Below, one piece after another: positions 1 through 9,954 of a stretch of 64,000 nt of DNA. Made by a program: the position numbers and the translations under genes. The notes beneath the pieces were generated by a model that saw nothing but the letters and a program-made list of their open reading frames with translations, ran no database searches and had not been told where the DNA came from. The stretch's first letter is position 1. Every line of letters starts with the position of its first letter. The DNA comes from Agapetus fuscipes (Eukaryota; Arthropoda; Insecta; Trichoptera; Glossosomatidae), in contig OX637338.1 of NCBI GenBank assembly GCA_951799405.1, positions 20,781,297 through 20,845,296 on the forward strand, in the 5' to 3' direction.

Positions 1-175
1 GAATAGGGAACAGTTTTTTATTTGATCACTATTAAACTTCCATTCCATGAATATTTGACATGTTTCCTGAAAAATTCGTCAAAATCGGATCAGCGGTTTA
101 GGCGTCTAAAGGGAATATACATACACACATACATACACATACATTCTTCTTTATGGATATAGAAGATTGAAAATG
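1..175 (+). repeat. Dispersed repeat E, copy 1 (3' end of an unidentified element)
   Basis: The stretch from the window edge to about 175 matches 5866-6035: a TTTGATCAC start, a GTCAAAATCGGATCAGCGGT core, then a run of ACATACA units ending in CATTCTTCTTTA. Many insect transposable elements end in such a core plus an ACATACA tail. The class is not determined. Confidence 0.55.
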
Positions 176-239
176 ACTTTTTGCGAACCATAGTTTATCT
201 TCGTTTCATGGAAGTCGTATCCAAATTCATCATGAAATG

Positions 240-466
240 TGTCTGACCACCCATGCTGTAAAAATGGTTCACTTTGCCAATGTCACCCCTGTTACAGGGA
301 AGGACGGCAAGAGTTGCAGGGTGTATGTTTGTTTTAGATTTGGTTTTTATGTTGTAGGTTCACATGAGGCATGTGCAAGCGCGAACTTGTACGTGTCTGG
401 TTGTGAGAATGCATGTAATGTGAATCTCCAATGTAACATATCTTTGCAACTTAGATTAGATTAGAT
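240..466 (+). repeat. Family A dispersed repeat, copy 1
   Basis: This copy lacks the first ~30 bases (GACTTATAGGTTGGTATG) but carries the family core: CTGACCACCCATGCTG, GGTTCACTTTGCCAATGTCA, CCCCTGTTTCAGGGAAGG and GCGCGAACTTG. It ends in the microsatellite-like tail ATTAGATTAGAT. Its apparent open frame recurs in other copies and is not a gene. Confidence 0.8.
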
Positions 467-522
467 ATCAAAGATGCTCCATCACATGAAAAAGTTGTTG
501 GACGGTAAACTAATTTCTTGTA

Positions 523-1057
523 GGTCTAGTCGATAGCTCAGTTGGTAGAGTGCTTGCATTTTATGCCGAGAGTTCGGGTTCGAATCCCGCCAAGGGTGTC
601 AGAAATGATATCCTGTTTCGGTGTTTATTTCAAAGTTTTCGGCTGACCAACCATGCTGTAGAAAATGGTTCACTTTGCCAATGTCACCACTGTTTCAGGG
701 AAGGTCGGCAAGAGTTGCAGGGTGTATGTCCATTTGAGACTTGGTTTCTATATTGTAGGTTCACATGCGGCATGCGCAAGCGCGAACTTGTACGTGTCTG
801 CTTGTGAGAATGGATGTAATGTGAATCCCCAATGTTACATATCTTTGCAACTTAATTATAGTTAGTTATAGTTATAGTTAAATAAAAAAAACCGGTAAGG
901 CTTACTCAGCCTTCAGAAGGAATGAGTACCAGCCTCCTCGGGAGCTGAAAAACCCCCAGTTCACTGAAGTGGTTGGCGTAAGGCCGGCCCCCCTATCTGT
1001 AAAAATAAATAGGTTAACTCGCAAGAAGTTACACTATATGTGTAGCTTAGTTGCGTT
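523..1057 (+). repeat. tRNA-derived SINE, family S1, interrupted by a family A copy
   Basis: The head (523-600) is tRNA-like: an A-box region GATAGCTCAGTTGGTAGAG and a B box GGTTCGAATCC. The body resumes at 881 (CCGGTAAGGCTTACTCAGCC) after a family A copy and ends near TGTGTAGCTTAGTTGCG. The uninterrupted - strand copy at 20051-20376 shows the original ~325-bp SINE. The body includes the S1 hallmark GGCGTAAGGCCGGCCCCC. Confidence 0.8.
640..880 (+). repeat. Family A dispersed repeat, copy 2 (inserted into an S1 SINE)
   Basis: The core GGCTGACCAACCATGCTG to ATATCTTTGCAACTTA is present, with tail GTTATAGTTATAGTTA. It sits inside the S1 SINE body, which continues directly on the other side, so this copy is younger than the SINE. 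The first ~30 bases of family A are absent. Confidence 0.75.
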
Positions 1058-1079
1058 AGCGTTAGTTGAGTAAAAAATC

Positions 1080-1242
1080 CGGTCGATAACGCAGTTGGTA
1101 GAGTATCTTCGTTAAATGACGAGTTATCCCAAAATAAAATCCCGGCAAGACTTACTCAGCCTTCATAAGAAATGAGTACTAACCTCCTCGGGAGCTGGAA
1201 AACCCCCACTTCAATTGGTTGGCGTGAGGCCGGCCCCCATAC
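1080..1242 (+). repeat. Internally deleted S1 SINE copy
   Basis: A degenerate tRNA-like head (GGTCGATAACGCAGTTGGTAG) joins directly to the S1 body (CCGGCAAGACTTACTCAGCC to GGCCGGCCCCCATACC). The B-box part of the head is decayed. Confidence 0.65.
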
Positions 1243-1369
1243 CTTTTTTAGGAAAGGCCGGCAAAAGTTGCTGGGTTAATGTTTATTTAAGATTTGGATA
1301 TTAAATTATAAGTCCATGTTTATATTATTGTTTATTGATTTAAAAAATGTAATTTGCGATGTTTGTTCC

Positions 1370-1617
1370 TTGACTTATAGGTTGGTATGCGGCTGACCAC
1401 CCATGTAAAAAATGGTTCACTTTGCCAATGTCACCCCTGTTTCAGGGAAGGACAGCAAGAGTTGCAGAGCTTATGTTCATTTGAGATTGGATTTTTATAT
1501 TGTAGGTCCACATGCGGTATGTGTTAGCGCGAAATTATACATGTCTGCTTGTGGGAATGCATTTAATATAAATCTTAAATGATATATATCTTTGCAGCTT
1601 AGATTAGATTAGATTAG
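1370..1617 (+). repeat. Family A dispersed repeat, copy 3
   Basis: Nearly complete: CCTTGACTTATAGGTTGGTA at the start, the full core, and CTTAGATTAGATTAGATTAG at the end. It abuts the 8-bp target duplication of the 3.7-kb transposon that follows. Confidence 0.8.
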
Positions 1618-2018
1618 TAGGTACACATTAGAGTGGAGTGATCTTGTATGAGATTTTTTTTTTTTTTTTCAAAACCATGTACCATTTTTTTTGTGCCATT
1701 TATGAAATAAAAAATAAAGGAAAAAATTCAGATATTTCAAAAAAATCCTTCTTCCCGCACACTGACTTCAAAGTTTATGTTTTTGTTGAAAATTTGTAAC
1801 ATAGCTCCAGCTCAATATTGAGCTGAATAAAGTTAGTCAAGGTGTAAAAAATAAAAATAAAAGTACTACAAGCATTCATTCGTACATTCCAAAACAATAC
1901 AAGAAGAAAAAAGTACAGGTTTTATAAAAAAAAAAAAAAAACATTTTGCTTGAAAATTGCCTTTTCTTTTAATTTTCGGCATTATGCTCCTTCGTTCTAA
2001 TTAGGCTTTTATAGCCAC

Positions 2019-2255
2019 TATCTATAATCTATAATCTAAGTTGCAAGGATATATTCATTCAAAGCTCTCAGATGTATGCCCACAAACAAACACGTGTAGT
2101 TCGCGCTTACAAATGCTGAGTGTGTACTTACAAATAAAATCCAAACCTCAAATGAACATAAGCCCCACAACTTTTGCCGACCTTCCCTGAAACAGGGGTG
2201 ACATTGGCAAAGTGAACCATTTTTTACAGTATGGGTGGTCAGCCTCATACCAACC
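2019..2255 (-). repeat. Family A dispersed repeat, copy 4
   Basis: In reverse orientation, TATAATCTAAGTTGCAAGGA leads to GGTGGTCAGCCTCATACCAA. It lacks the terminal ~15 bases (TATAAGTCAAGG). It lies within the 3.7-kb transposon. Confidence 0.8.
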
Positions 2256-2481
2256 ACAAATCTAAATTTTTGGTACATTGGCTCAAAGCAACTTTTTTTG
2301 TTATTTTCACTGCTCTTTCAACTGCCTAAGTATAGCATGGGAGCAGGGGCGTGCATCCCATACGGGCACATGAGTCTTATGGGTAGGCAATATATGTTAA
2401 AAAAAACCATTTAAACTTGATATTCAGATTTAAAATTCAAAATTTAATTTCGATTTGAGCCCTCGTTAGCACTTCAGTCAA

Positions 2482-2736
2482 TAATCTATCTATAATCTAA
2501 GCTGCAAGGATATGTTAACATTTAAGGCTCATATGAAATGCATGCCTACAGACAGGCACATGTAGGTTCGCGCCTACACATTCTGCATGTGTGCATACAA
2601 ATAAAGAAAACCTCACATGGACATAAACCTTGCAACTCCTGCCGCCGTTCCCTGAACCGGGGTGGCATTGGCAAAAGTGAACCGATTTTTACAGCACGGG
2701 TGGTCAGCCTCGTACCAACCTATCAGTCAAGGAGCA
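2482..2736 (-). repeat. Family A repeat, subfamily B, copy 5
   Basis: This is a diverged subfamily with diagnostic differences in + strand reading: CATGCCTACAGACAGGCACA, CCGCCGTTCCCTGAACCGGG and CCTATCAGTCAAGGAGCAC. The same subfamily occurs at 11988-12208 and 20417-20668. Confidence 0.75.
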
Positions 2737-2871
2737 CAATAAATTATAAATGATTTCCAGAAATTTACACAGACAAATTAAAATAATAGAAAAATAGAGA
2801 CACATTACAAATAAAAATAAAAATAAAGTAAATTTAAAATTAAACCTAATATTACACTTAGAATTAATGCC

Positions 2872-3488
2872 CTAGCCCTTGTTGCAAATCAACCGCCATT
2901 CCTTTCGGTCCTTACATACTTCTTTCATTTCATTCAGAGTCATAATCTTTTTCATGCTTTCTCTCCTTTTGTTATGACTCTGAATATCCCATTCATTCGC
3001 TATTTCGGAAATTTGATCCATCCATACTTTTCTCGGTCTTCCCCTACCACGGCTTCCATTCATAGTTGCAGCGTACACTCTCTTCGTCAGTCTTTCGTCA
3101 TTCATTCTTTCCATGTGTCCAAACCATTTTAACAAACCCCTTTTGATTTTTACTTTTATACTTTCCCTTGCACCACATTCTTCTCTCACTAACTCATTCC
3201 TCACCCTATCTTTCCGTTTTTTTCCAATCATACTTCTTAGAAAGTACATTTCGACCGTATGGACTTTACTTTTTCACTCTCATTCATCGTCCAAGCTTCA
3301 CTTCCGTACATCAAAGTGGGCACTAGTATACCACCGTGTACCGCCAATCGAACATTTTTCGATAAGTTTTGTTTTTTGGCTATACCAGCGGTGGCACCCA
3401 GTAGCAAATGAGTTATTTTAAAGGAATGGGAGAAACTATTTATTCGGAAATTTATTACTACCTTACATGGGATCTGTAAAAAATGCAT
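2872..3488 (-). pseudogene. RTE-like LINE ORF2, C-terminal fragment
   Basis: Two overlapping - strand frames (3488-3237, then 3249-2872) encode the end of an RTE-type reverse transcriptase protein. Visible motifs are GSEAWTMNESE, RWFGHVERM-type (here KWFGHMERMNDERLTKRV) and GRGRPRKVWMDQ. These match the C-terminal region of the 906-residue copy at 53118-55838, but as a distinct subfamily. The frame break and missing 5' part make it a dead fragment. It lies within the 3.7-kb DNA transposon. Confidence 0.75.
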
Positions 3489-3745
3489 GGCACTGTCACC
3501 ACTAGATTGAACTTTCTCATTGGATATTTTTTTTCTAAAAGAGGCTTATTAATATTTTTCTGATATCTTATTAGATCAACTTAAGTTGCAGCATTGAAAT
3601 ATATTTCAGGCCTCTTAAAAAGTCATTGTGTGAGAGATTTGATATTTTGCGTGCCTTTAAGCTACGTCATGTTGTGAATTCTTAAATGAGTTTGTTTTTG
3701 CCGATAATCATCGCTAATAACATACTTTCCGAATGCCTAAAAGAG

Positions 3746-4640
3746 CTATTTTTTCCAAAGACTGAATCTTTTACTTTTTTGATATCTAGCAAATATTTCG
3801 AGGCCAAAATGATGAAACAAATAATTATGATATAAGTCATCTTTACATGAACAATTATTTTTATAAGAACCTATGATGGAGGATACACTTTTATCACAAA
3901 AGCAGCTAGAGTAATTGTCAAAGTTTCCGACGGTGATTCCGTTGCTACATACAGACGTAGTATTTGGTTGGCTTGTGTAAGCCAAAGAACGTGTAAAATC
4001 TGGCCTGGAGATCTATTTGTCAGATCTTTAGGAAAATCGTTTGTTGTTACTGTTGACATAATGTCGTGCAAATACGGTTGGTCTGTTCTCAATTTTTGGG
4101 TAATTTTTGTAAACGTTTGTACTTCAATTCGTTGAATTATTTTAATAGGCAATTTCTCGCAAGTTTCGGGAGCTTTTCTCAGTGGTCCAATGTAAGACTT
4201 AGGTCCGGAAGTACACCCATCTATATAAAGAAACAAATGTCTCAATGATAGTTGACTTATAGGTTGGTATGAGGCTGACCACCCATACTGTAAAAAATGG
4301 TTCACTTTGCCAATGTCACCCCTGTTTCAGGGAAGGTCGGCAAAAGTTGTGGGGCTTATGTTCATTTGAGGTTTGGATTTTATTTGTAAGTACACATTCA
4401 GCATTTGTAAGCGCGAACTACACTTGTTGGTTTGTGGGCATACATCTGAGAGCTTTAAATGAATATATCCTTGCAACTTAGATTATAGATTATAGATATT
4501 ATAGATAGTTCATTCATATGTTGTTGTTTACAAATTATCCATTGCACTGGTCTTTAAGTCTTTTTTAAGCAGTCTGATGATTTCACCATTCTCTCCGGTG
4601 TTAACATTTGGTCCATCACAATCGATTGCCATCAGGGTAC
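3746..4640 (-). pseudogene. Transposase-like remnant of the 3.7-kb transposon
   Basis: Reading on the - strand, the region 4640-4500 encodes MAIDCDGPNVNTGENGE. After an intervening family A copy (4252-4499), the frame continues with LRHLFLYIDGCTSGPKSYIG, then PGQILHVLWLTQANQILRLY and TESPSETLTI, ending in a Cys/Lys-rich stretch (CSCKDDLYHNYLF) in a shifted frame. From memory, proteins with a DGxxVNTG, LRHLF, and WLTxANxILRLYV pattern are repeated in arthropod genomes; I cannot name the superfamily. The ORF is broken by the insertion, frameshifts and stops, and its N-terminus is unrecognised. Confidence 0.5.
4252..4499 (+). repeat. Family A dispersed repeat, copy 6
   Basis: A complete copy from TTGACTTATAGGTTGGTATG to CTTAGATTATAGATTATAG. 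It interrupts the transposase-like frame of the 3.7-kb element, so it inserted after that element. Confidence 0.85.
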
Positions 4641-5336
4641 GTTGAGAAATATTTCATCTGAAAAATATTTCGCTGAGCCCATCTTAGGTACTAGGTATCC
4701 CCCGTAAATAGACCCCGCAACGCGTCCCCGTCTCTTTAATTAGCATAATGTGCTCTTAAAATTTATTTTTTTGTAGCATGTACCTTTTTTTTCAGGAATA
4801 TTTAATGTTTCTTTCTTACATTCCAGTACAATGCTGATATTTTATGAAAAACCTCTTCCATCAATGAATGACATTCCTTACAAAGTTTTCTCCCTTTGTC
4901 TTGAGTGTCTTATTAAATATAGGGGCATCAGCCTTAATATCAAACGAAACATATTATGCAATTGCAGTTATTGCCCTGTTTGACACTCCATACCTGTAAC
5001 GTTTCCTCAATACTGTAGGGAGGTCAAAAAGTGAACTTTTTTTTTCAGAAATTTCTTCCTTATATGCGATTGTACAGTCATCGGAAGAACTGAACGTTTC
5101 AGAAATAATGAATTAAGCAAATATAAATAGGAAAAAATATTTTTTAAATATTTTTTAACAGCGTCAAACATGAGCTTAAAATTACTTTTTTACATAACCT
5201 TCGATGGCGTTGTGCGGGAAGATCCTCTCATTTTTACTTAAGTTTCTTTTTGAATAAGTAAATTTGATTCTAAAAGGCACCTTTTCTACGCTATTTGTGT
5301 TCGATTAAACGAAAAAAGACATTTCACTCCACTCTA

Positions 5337-5445
5337 GTACACATGCAGCATTTTTAAGCGCGAACTTACACGTATCTACTTGTGGGCACGCATTTTATAT
5401 GATTCTTAAATGTTAATATATCCTTGCAACTTAGATTATACAATA
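5337..5445 (+). repeat. Family A dispersed repeat, 3' half, copy 7
   Basis: It begins with GTACACATGCAGCATTTTTA, in mid-repeat, exactly at the right target duplication of the 3.7-kb transposon, and ends in CTTGCAACTTAGATTATA. Confidence 0.7.
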
Positions 5446-5478
5446 TAATATTATAGATTAATATTATTGAATATTTTG

Positions 5479-5715
5479 ACCGGTCCGTAGCTCAGTGGTA
5501 ACACTGCGGACTCTGAATGGGAAGGTTGTGGGTTCGATTCCCGGCGGAGCACAAAAAATATACCATTTCTATTTTTAAATTTGCTCTTCGCTGGGTTGAA
5601 AAATTCATAAAACCTTTACCAATGACCGGTCGCTAAAAGGTCCATCCAGCCTTACAGCAACTGGGTCTTGCTTGAGTATTGGCGCTTTGTAGCGACGACC
5701 AAGCTCGTACACCTC
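5479..5715 (+). repeat. tRNA-derived SINE, family S2, copy a
   Basis: The tRNA-like head has an A box (CCGTAGCTCAGTGGTAACAC) and a B box (GGTTCGATTCC) followed by CGGCGGAGCAC. The body includes GCTCTTCGCTGGGTTGAAAA and GCAACTGGGTCTTGCTTGAG. The element breaks off after CGACGACCAAGCTCGTAC; a short unclassified stretch with an A15 run (5787-5803) follows. Confidence 0.8.
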
Positions 5716-5865
5716 TGCGGCACTACAACAAGTGTCATAGACCCCTAGAGTCTCTCGAATCTAGGGAGTCTCCCGCACAGGATTTCTTAAAAAAAAAAAA
5801 AAAAATATGGTCTTGTATCCGGTGGCTTCAAAATTTACCAACCTTTTTGCTGAAAAATGGAAAAT

Positions 5866-6035
5866 AGGTAACCTTTTTTATTTGATCACCATCAAACTTT
5901 ACAGGAACCATTCTTAGAATATTTGACATGTTTCCTGAAAATTTCGTCAAAATCGGATTAGCGGTTTAGGAGTCTATAAGGTACATACATACCCACATTC
6001 CCACATACACACATACATTCTTCTTTAGAGAAATA
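5866..6035 (+). repeat. Dispersed repeat E, copy 2
   Basis: Matches 1-175: TTTTTTATTTGATCACCATC, GTCAAAATCGGATTAGCGGT and an ACATACA-type tail ending CATTCTTCTTTAGAG. The 6036-6652 stretch that follows has no gene I can support; it is moderately GC-rich and of unknown origin. Confidence 0.55.
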
Positions 6036-6652
6036 GATTTGCTACAATAATGTCACATAGGTCACAAATAAATGTTCAGAATGTGTTTACAATTACATTT
6101 ATTTGTAATATTTTTTAGTGTTGATCTGTTAGTGTTGATCTGTTTACATTTATTTGTAATCACTCTCTGCCAAGTTTCCATCCTTCGCCATAACGCAGGT
6201 AAAATGGCTGCGTTGAGTTTTGGACAGTTTCGAGAGCTTCTGTAAAATTTTGTTATGAGAATCCCAATCCTCCTAAGGTACTTTCGGCAACGAATCGCTA
6301 TCCGTCGCCTTAGGGCCGTAAGGATTTTAGCAGAAGAGCACTTCTGAAGCGGACGTTAAGGCGACGAGTTAGCGATTCGTGTTAACAAAGTAAGGTGTAC
6401 TGTGATTTTTTTAATCTTTGGAGTTCTTTCGCAAGCTCCGACTTGGATTGGTATCCAAAGTGTAAGGAATTTAGTAGAATAGCGCTTCTGGTGTAATGGT
6501 TGTCGCCTAGAAGCGACTCGGAGCGCATTTAACATCTGATTGCATAATAAGCACTTCTCGATGATATTGTGCCCGCGAACACTCACTGCACTCCGGACAT
6601 TAGACTTTATAATTGCTGACTGGCTGTTGCGCCGACTGGTAATGAAGCATAA

Positions 6653-6803
6653 GGCTGGTTTTAGTGTCGCGCTGACAACACGCTGACCGTCAGCGCTGAC
6701 AGCCAAATATATGAACTTATCGCGCTGACAGCTACGCGCCATTCTAAAACGCTTCCTACAAGTTCATATATTTTGAACGGTCAGCGCGACACTAAAACCA
6801 GCC
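6653..6803. mobile_element. 151-bp MITE with 24-bp perfect TIRs and TAA target duplication
   Basis: The left terminus (6653-6676) starts GGCTGGTTTTAGTGTCGCGC; the right terminus (6780-6803) is its exact reverse complement over 24 bases. TAA flanks both ends (6650-6652, 6804-6806). A 3-bp TAA duplication and GG-starting TIRs fit PIF/Harbinger MITEs. It has no coding capacity. Confidence 0.75.
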
Positions 6804-6934
6804 TAACTGTCCACACTGTCCGCTGGCTAAAGGCAGTCGTCAGTGTGGTTGCGCGTGCCCTTCGTGACTTGAGATGCAGGTATTGTAAATGTGTCCTCCC
6901 GTGTTACTGATGATCGGCCTATACTTGGTGATTC

Positions 6935-6980
6935 TATACAGCGCCGTTTAGTGCCACTCGCCACCCCAAGAGCGCTAAAT
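6935..6980 (-). repeat. 3' tail of an L2/CR1-like LINE
   Basis: ACAGCGCCGTTTAGTGCCAC and CGCCACCCCAAGAGCGCT are the reverse complement of the tail following the LINE ORF at 21187-21855. Only the tail is here. From 6981 to 7224 I see no gene. Confidence 0.6.
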
Positions 6981-7224
6981 AAGACTTTAGTACATAGGAA
7001 TACCAAGGTTGCGGCTAATTTATAGATTTTATTTAAATTGCAGGCAGTTGCTTGACATATCACCACCCATAGTACCAGCATTTCTTAAAATCAATCTGAT
7101 TTGTTAATGGTTCTTTAAAACATACATTGCAGATACATAGTTGCTTACTCCTGTTCTGAGAGACGATGAACATATTATGTAGGTAGCTAAAGAGTGAGTG
7201 ATGCAGATGTGGCCTGGTGAACAC

Positions 7225-7372
7225 TGGCACAGCTTACATAGCTGACGCAGCTTACGCAGCTGACGCAGCTTACGCAGCTGACGCAGCTTACGCAGCTGAC
7301 GCAGCTTACGCAGCTGACGCAGCTGACGCAGCTTACGCAGCTGACGCAGCTTACACAGCTGACACAGCGCAT
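7225..7372. repeat. 18-bp minisatellite
   Basis: About eight copies of AGCTGACGCAGCTTACGC with point variants. The array has no stop on the - strand, giving a spurious Val-Ser-Cys repeat protein. Confidence 0.9.
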
Positions 7373-7406
7373 GCGCTTAGTAAAAAGTAAAGGTGACGCG
7401 CATACG

Positions 7407-8795
7407 TGCCCAGCTCCCTCAGTCCACCCTGTAGCTCCGTGCAGGAACATTGCCTCAGCTCCCACAGTCCACCCTGTAGCTCCGTGCAGGAACATTGCCT
7501 CAGCTCCCACAGCCCACCCTGTAGCTCCGTGCAGGAACATTGCCTCAGCTCCCACAGTCCACCTGTAGCTCCGTGCAGGAACATTGCCTCAGCTCCCACA
7601 GTCCACCTGTAGCTCCGTGCAGGAACATTGCCTCAGCTCCCACAGCCCACCCTGTAGCTCCGTGCAGGAACATTGCCTCAGCTCCCACAGCCCACCCTGT
7701 AGCTCCGTGCAGGAACATTGCCTCAGCTCCCACAGCCCACCCTGTAGCTCCGTGCAGGAACATTGCCTCAGCTCCCACAGCCCACCCTGTAGCTCCGTGC
7801 AGGAACATTGCCTCAGCTCCCACAGCCCACCCTGTAGCTCCGTGCAGGAACATTGCCTCAGCTCCCACAGCCCACCCTGTAGCTCCGTGCAGGAACATTG
7901 CCCCAGCTCCCACAGTCCAGCTGTAGCTCCGTGCAGGAACATTGCCTCAGCTCCCACAGTCCACCATGTAGCTCCGTGCAGGAACATTGCCCCAGCTCCC
8001 ACAGTCCACCCTGTAGCTCCGTGCAGGAACATTGCCCCAGCTCCCACAGTCCACCCTGTAGCTCCGTGCAGGAACATTGCCTCAGCTCCCACAGTCCACC
8101 CTGTAGCTCCGTGCAGGAACATTGCCTCAGCTCCCACAGTCCACCCTGTAGCTCCGTGCAGGAACATTGCCTCAGCTCCCACAGTCCACCCTGTAGCTCC
8201 GTGCAGGAACATTGCCTCAGCTCCCACAGTCCACCCTGTAGCTCCGTGCAGGAACATTGCCTCAGCTCCCACAGTCCACCCTGTAGCTCCGTGCAGGAAC
8301 ATTGCCTCAGCTCCCACAGCCCACCCTGTAGCTCCGTGCAGGAACATTGCCTCAGCTCCCACAGTCCACCTGTAGCTCCGTGCAGGAACATTGCCTCAGC
8401 TCCCACAGCCCACCCTGTAGCTCCGTGCAGGAACATTGCCCCAGCTCCCACAGTCCACCCTGTAGCTCCGTGCAGGAACATTGCCTCAGCTCCCACAGTC
8501 CAGCTGTAGCTCCGTGCAGGAACATTGCCTCAGCTCCCACAGTCCACCATGTAGCTCCGTGCAGGAACATTGCCCCAGCTCCCACAGTCCACCCTGTAGC
8601 TCCGTGCAGGAACATTTCCCCAGCTCCCACATTCCACCCTGTAGCTTCGTGCAGGAACATTGCCCCAGCTCCCACAGTCCACCCTGTAGCTCCGTGCAGG
8701 AACATTGCCTCAGCTCCCACAGTCCACCCTGTAGCTCCGTGCAGGAACATTGCCTCAGCTCCCACAGTCCACCCTGTAGCTCCGTGCAGGAACAT
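7407..8795. repeat. 45-bp minisatellite, about 31 copies
   Basis: The unit runs CTGTAGCTCCGTGCAGGAAC then ATTGCCTCAGCTCCCACAGT plus CCACC. Unit starts 45 bp apart (7431, 7476 and onward) were checked; some units are 44 bp (one C missing), which shifts frame. Variants (TCAGC/CCCAGC, GTCC/GCCC) are interspersed, suggesting unequal exchange or conversion. Because 45 is divisible by three, several frames on both strands stay open for 100-260 codons. None is a credible gene. Confidence 0.95.
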
Positions 8796-9408
8796 TACCA
8801 CATTACATGCGACTGTGCAGTCCAAGTGTGACGGCAATCAAAATAAAGTTAATATTGAAGGCATGAAGTGACTTGTTCTCCGCCGTTGAGCGGTTTTGCT
8901 CTTCCTTTTGCCAAGCTGCATCCGCAGCGGATTCACAGTTATTCTGTCCTGAGTCTTCTTTGTCTTATTATTATTTAAAGTATATTCTTCACGTTACGCG
9001 TGATCTAGCAACTATCCCACAAGGAGTGCCAACCGAGGTATGCTATTATCTTCAGGAATATCGAAACACTTACTTTAAGAGTCATGAGCACGCCTCTGAC
9101 CTAGAGGTTCTTGTTTTGTGGTGCCGTTGCTTTTACTTCACGTGAAGGCCTTCCGCTACTAGACAAAATATATAGCTTTGCATGAGCATCCATGTGATGT
9201 GGGTCTTTATGGCACATACTTTTATTATTGATATTACTTTTGATTAAATTGATTGTAAATCCCTCACCACACACAAGAGCTTTGCCTCTTTTTCGTGAGG
9301 TACAGCTTATAAAACTATAGAAAGAAAAAAAAAAAGTACTAAAAATGCGTTATATTAATAAAAAAAAAATTAAAAAAAAAACATACAGGACGGGTATGAG
9401 GAGGGTTT
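8796..9408. other. No gene recognised
   Basis: Past the minisatellite the sequence becomes AT-rich. A 90-codon + strand frame (8873-9145) has no recognisable domain or repeat match and is probably chance. The phrase GAAGGCATGAAGTGACTT at 8858-8875 recurs in the array that follows. Confidence 0.4.
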
Positions 9409-9930
9409 GAGCACACTGAAGGCATGAAGTGACTTAGTTTTTATACTTTACACTATTCCTTGACTTATAGGTTGGTATGAGGCTGACCACCCATACTGTA
9501 AAAAATGGTTCACTTTGCCAATGTCACCCCTGTGTCAGGGAAGGTCGGCAAAAGTTGTGGGGCTTATGTTCATTTGAGGTTTGGATTTTATTTGTAAGTA
9601 CACATTTAGCATTTGTAAGCGCGAACTACACGTGTTGGTTTGTGGGCATACATCTGAGAGCTTTAAATGAATATATCCTTGCAACTTAGATTATAGATTA
9701 TTATTATAGACACTGAAGGCATGAAGTGACTTAATATTTATACTTCAAACTGAACATGAAGTAACTGAATGTTGACGCTGAAGACAGGAAGTGAATGAAT
9801 GTTCATGCTGATGGTATAAAGTTACTGAATGTTCACACTGAAGTCGTGAAGCCGTTCATACTGAAGGCATGAAGTGACCAAATGTACTTGGTGAAGACAG
9901 GAAGTGTCTGACATTGAGGCATGAAGATAT
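9409..9930. repeat. Degenerate tandem repeat around CTGAAGGCATGAAGTGAC
   Basis: Roughly 25-32-bp degenerate units (CACTGAAGGCATGAAGTGAC, CTGAAGACAGGAAGTG, CTGAATGTTCACACTGAAG) occupy this stretch. A family A copy (9458-9706) splits the array. Confidence 0.6.
9458..9706 (+). repeat. Family A dispersed repeat, copy 8
   Basis: Complete: CCTTGACTTATAGGTTGGTA to CTTAGATTATAGATTATTAT, with one variant in the palindromic core (CCCTGTGTCAGGG). The degenerate GAAGGCATGAAG array lies on both sides. Confidence 0.85.
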
Positions 9931-9954
9931 GAATCGAGCGATGATTTGATTGCG

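Larger units (their letters stand above)
1629..5336 (-). mobile_element. 3.7-kb DNA transposon, perfect 13-bp TIRs, 8-bp target duplication
   Basis: Termini TAGAGTGGAGTGA (1629) and TCACTCCACTCTA (ending 5336) are perfect inverted repeats. GTACACAT flanks both sides (1621-1628 and 5337-5344). The 8-bp duplication fits hAT or P-type superfamilies; the family is not settled. The - strand carries transposase-like remnants (3746-4640). Two reverse family A copies, an RTE fragment and one forward family A copy lie inside. The subterminal stretches 1640-2018 and 4640-5320 are AT-rich without other recognisable coding. The element is itself inserted in a family A copy whose 3' half resumes at 5337. 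Confidence 0.75.

Noticed and set aside
523..600. Functional tRNA gene
   Set aside because: The tRNA-like head lacks a clean acceptor stem and is attached to a body repeated elsewhere, so it is a SINE head. The same applies to the heads at 5479, 20376, 33188, 38285 and 50457.
7407..8795. CRISPR-like array
   Set aside because: The 45-bp units are contiguous with no unique spacers, in a spliced eukaryotic genome.
7407..8871. Several 120-263-codon open frames on both strands
   Set aside because: They are by-products of a 45-bp minisatellite whose period is divisible by three; no start context, domain or splice evidence.
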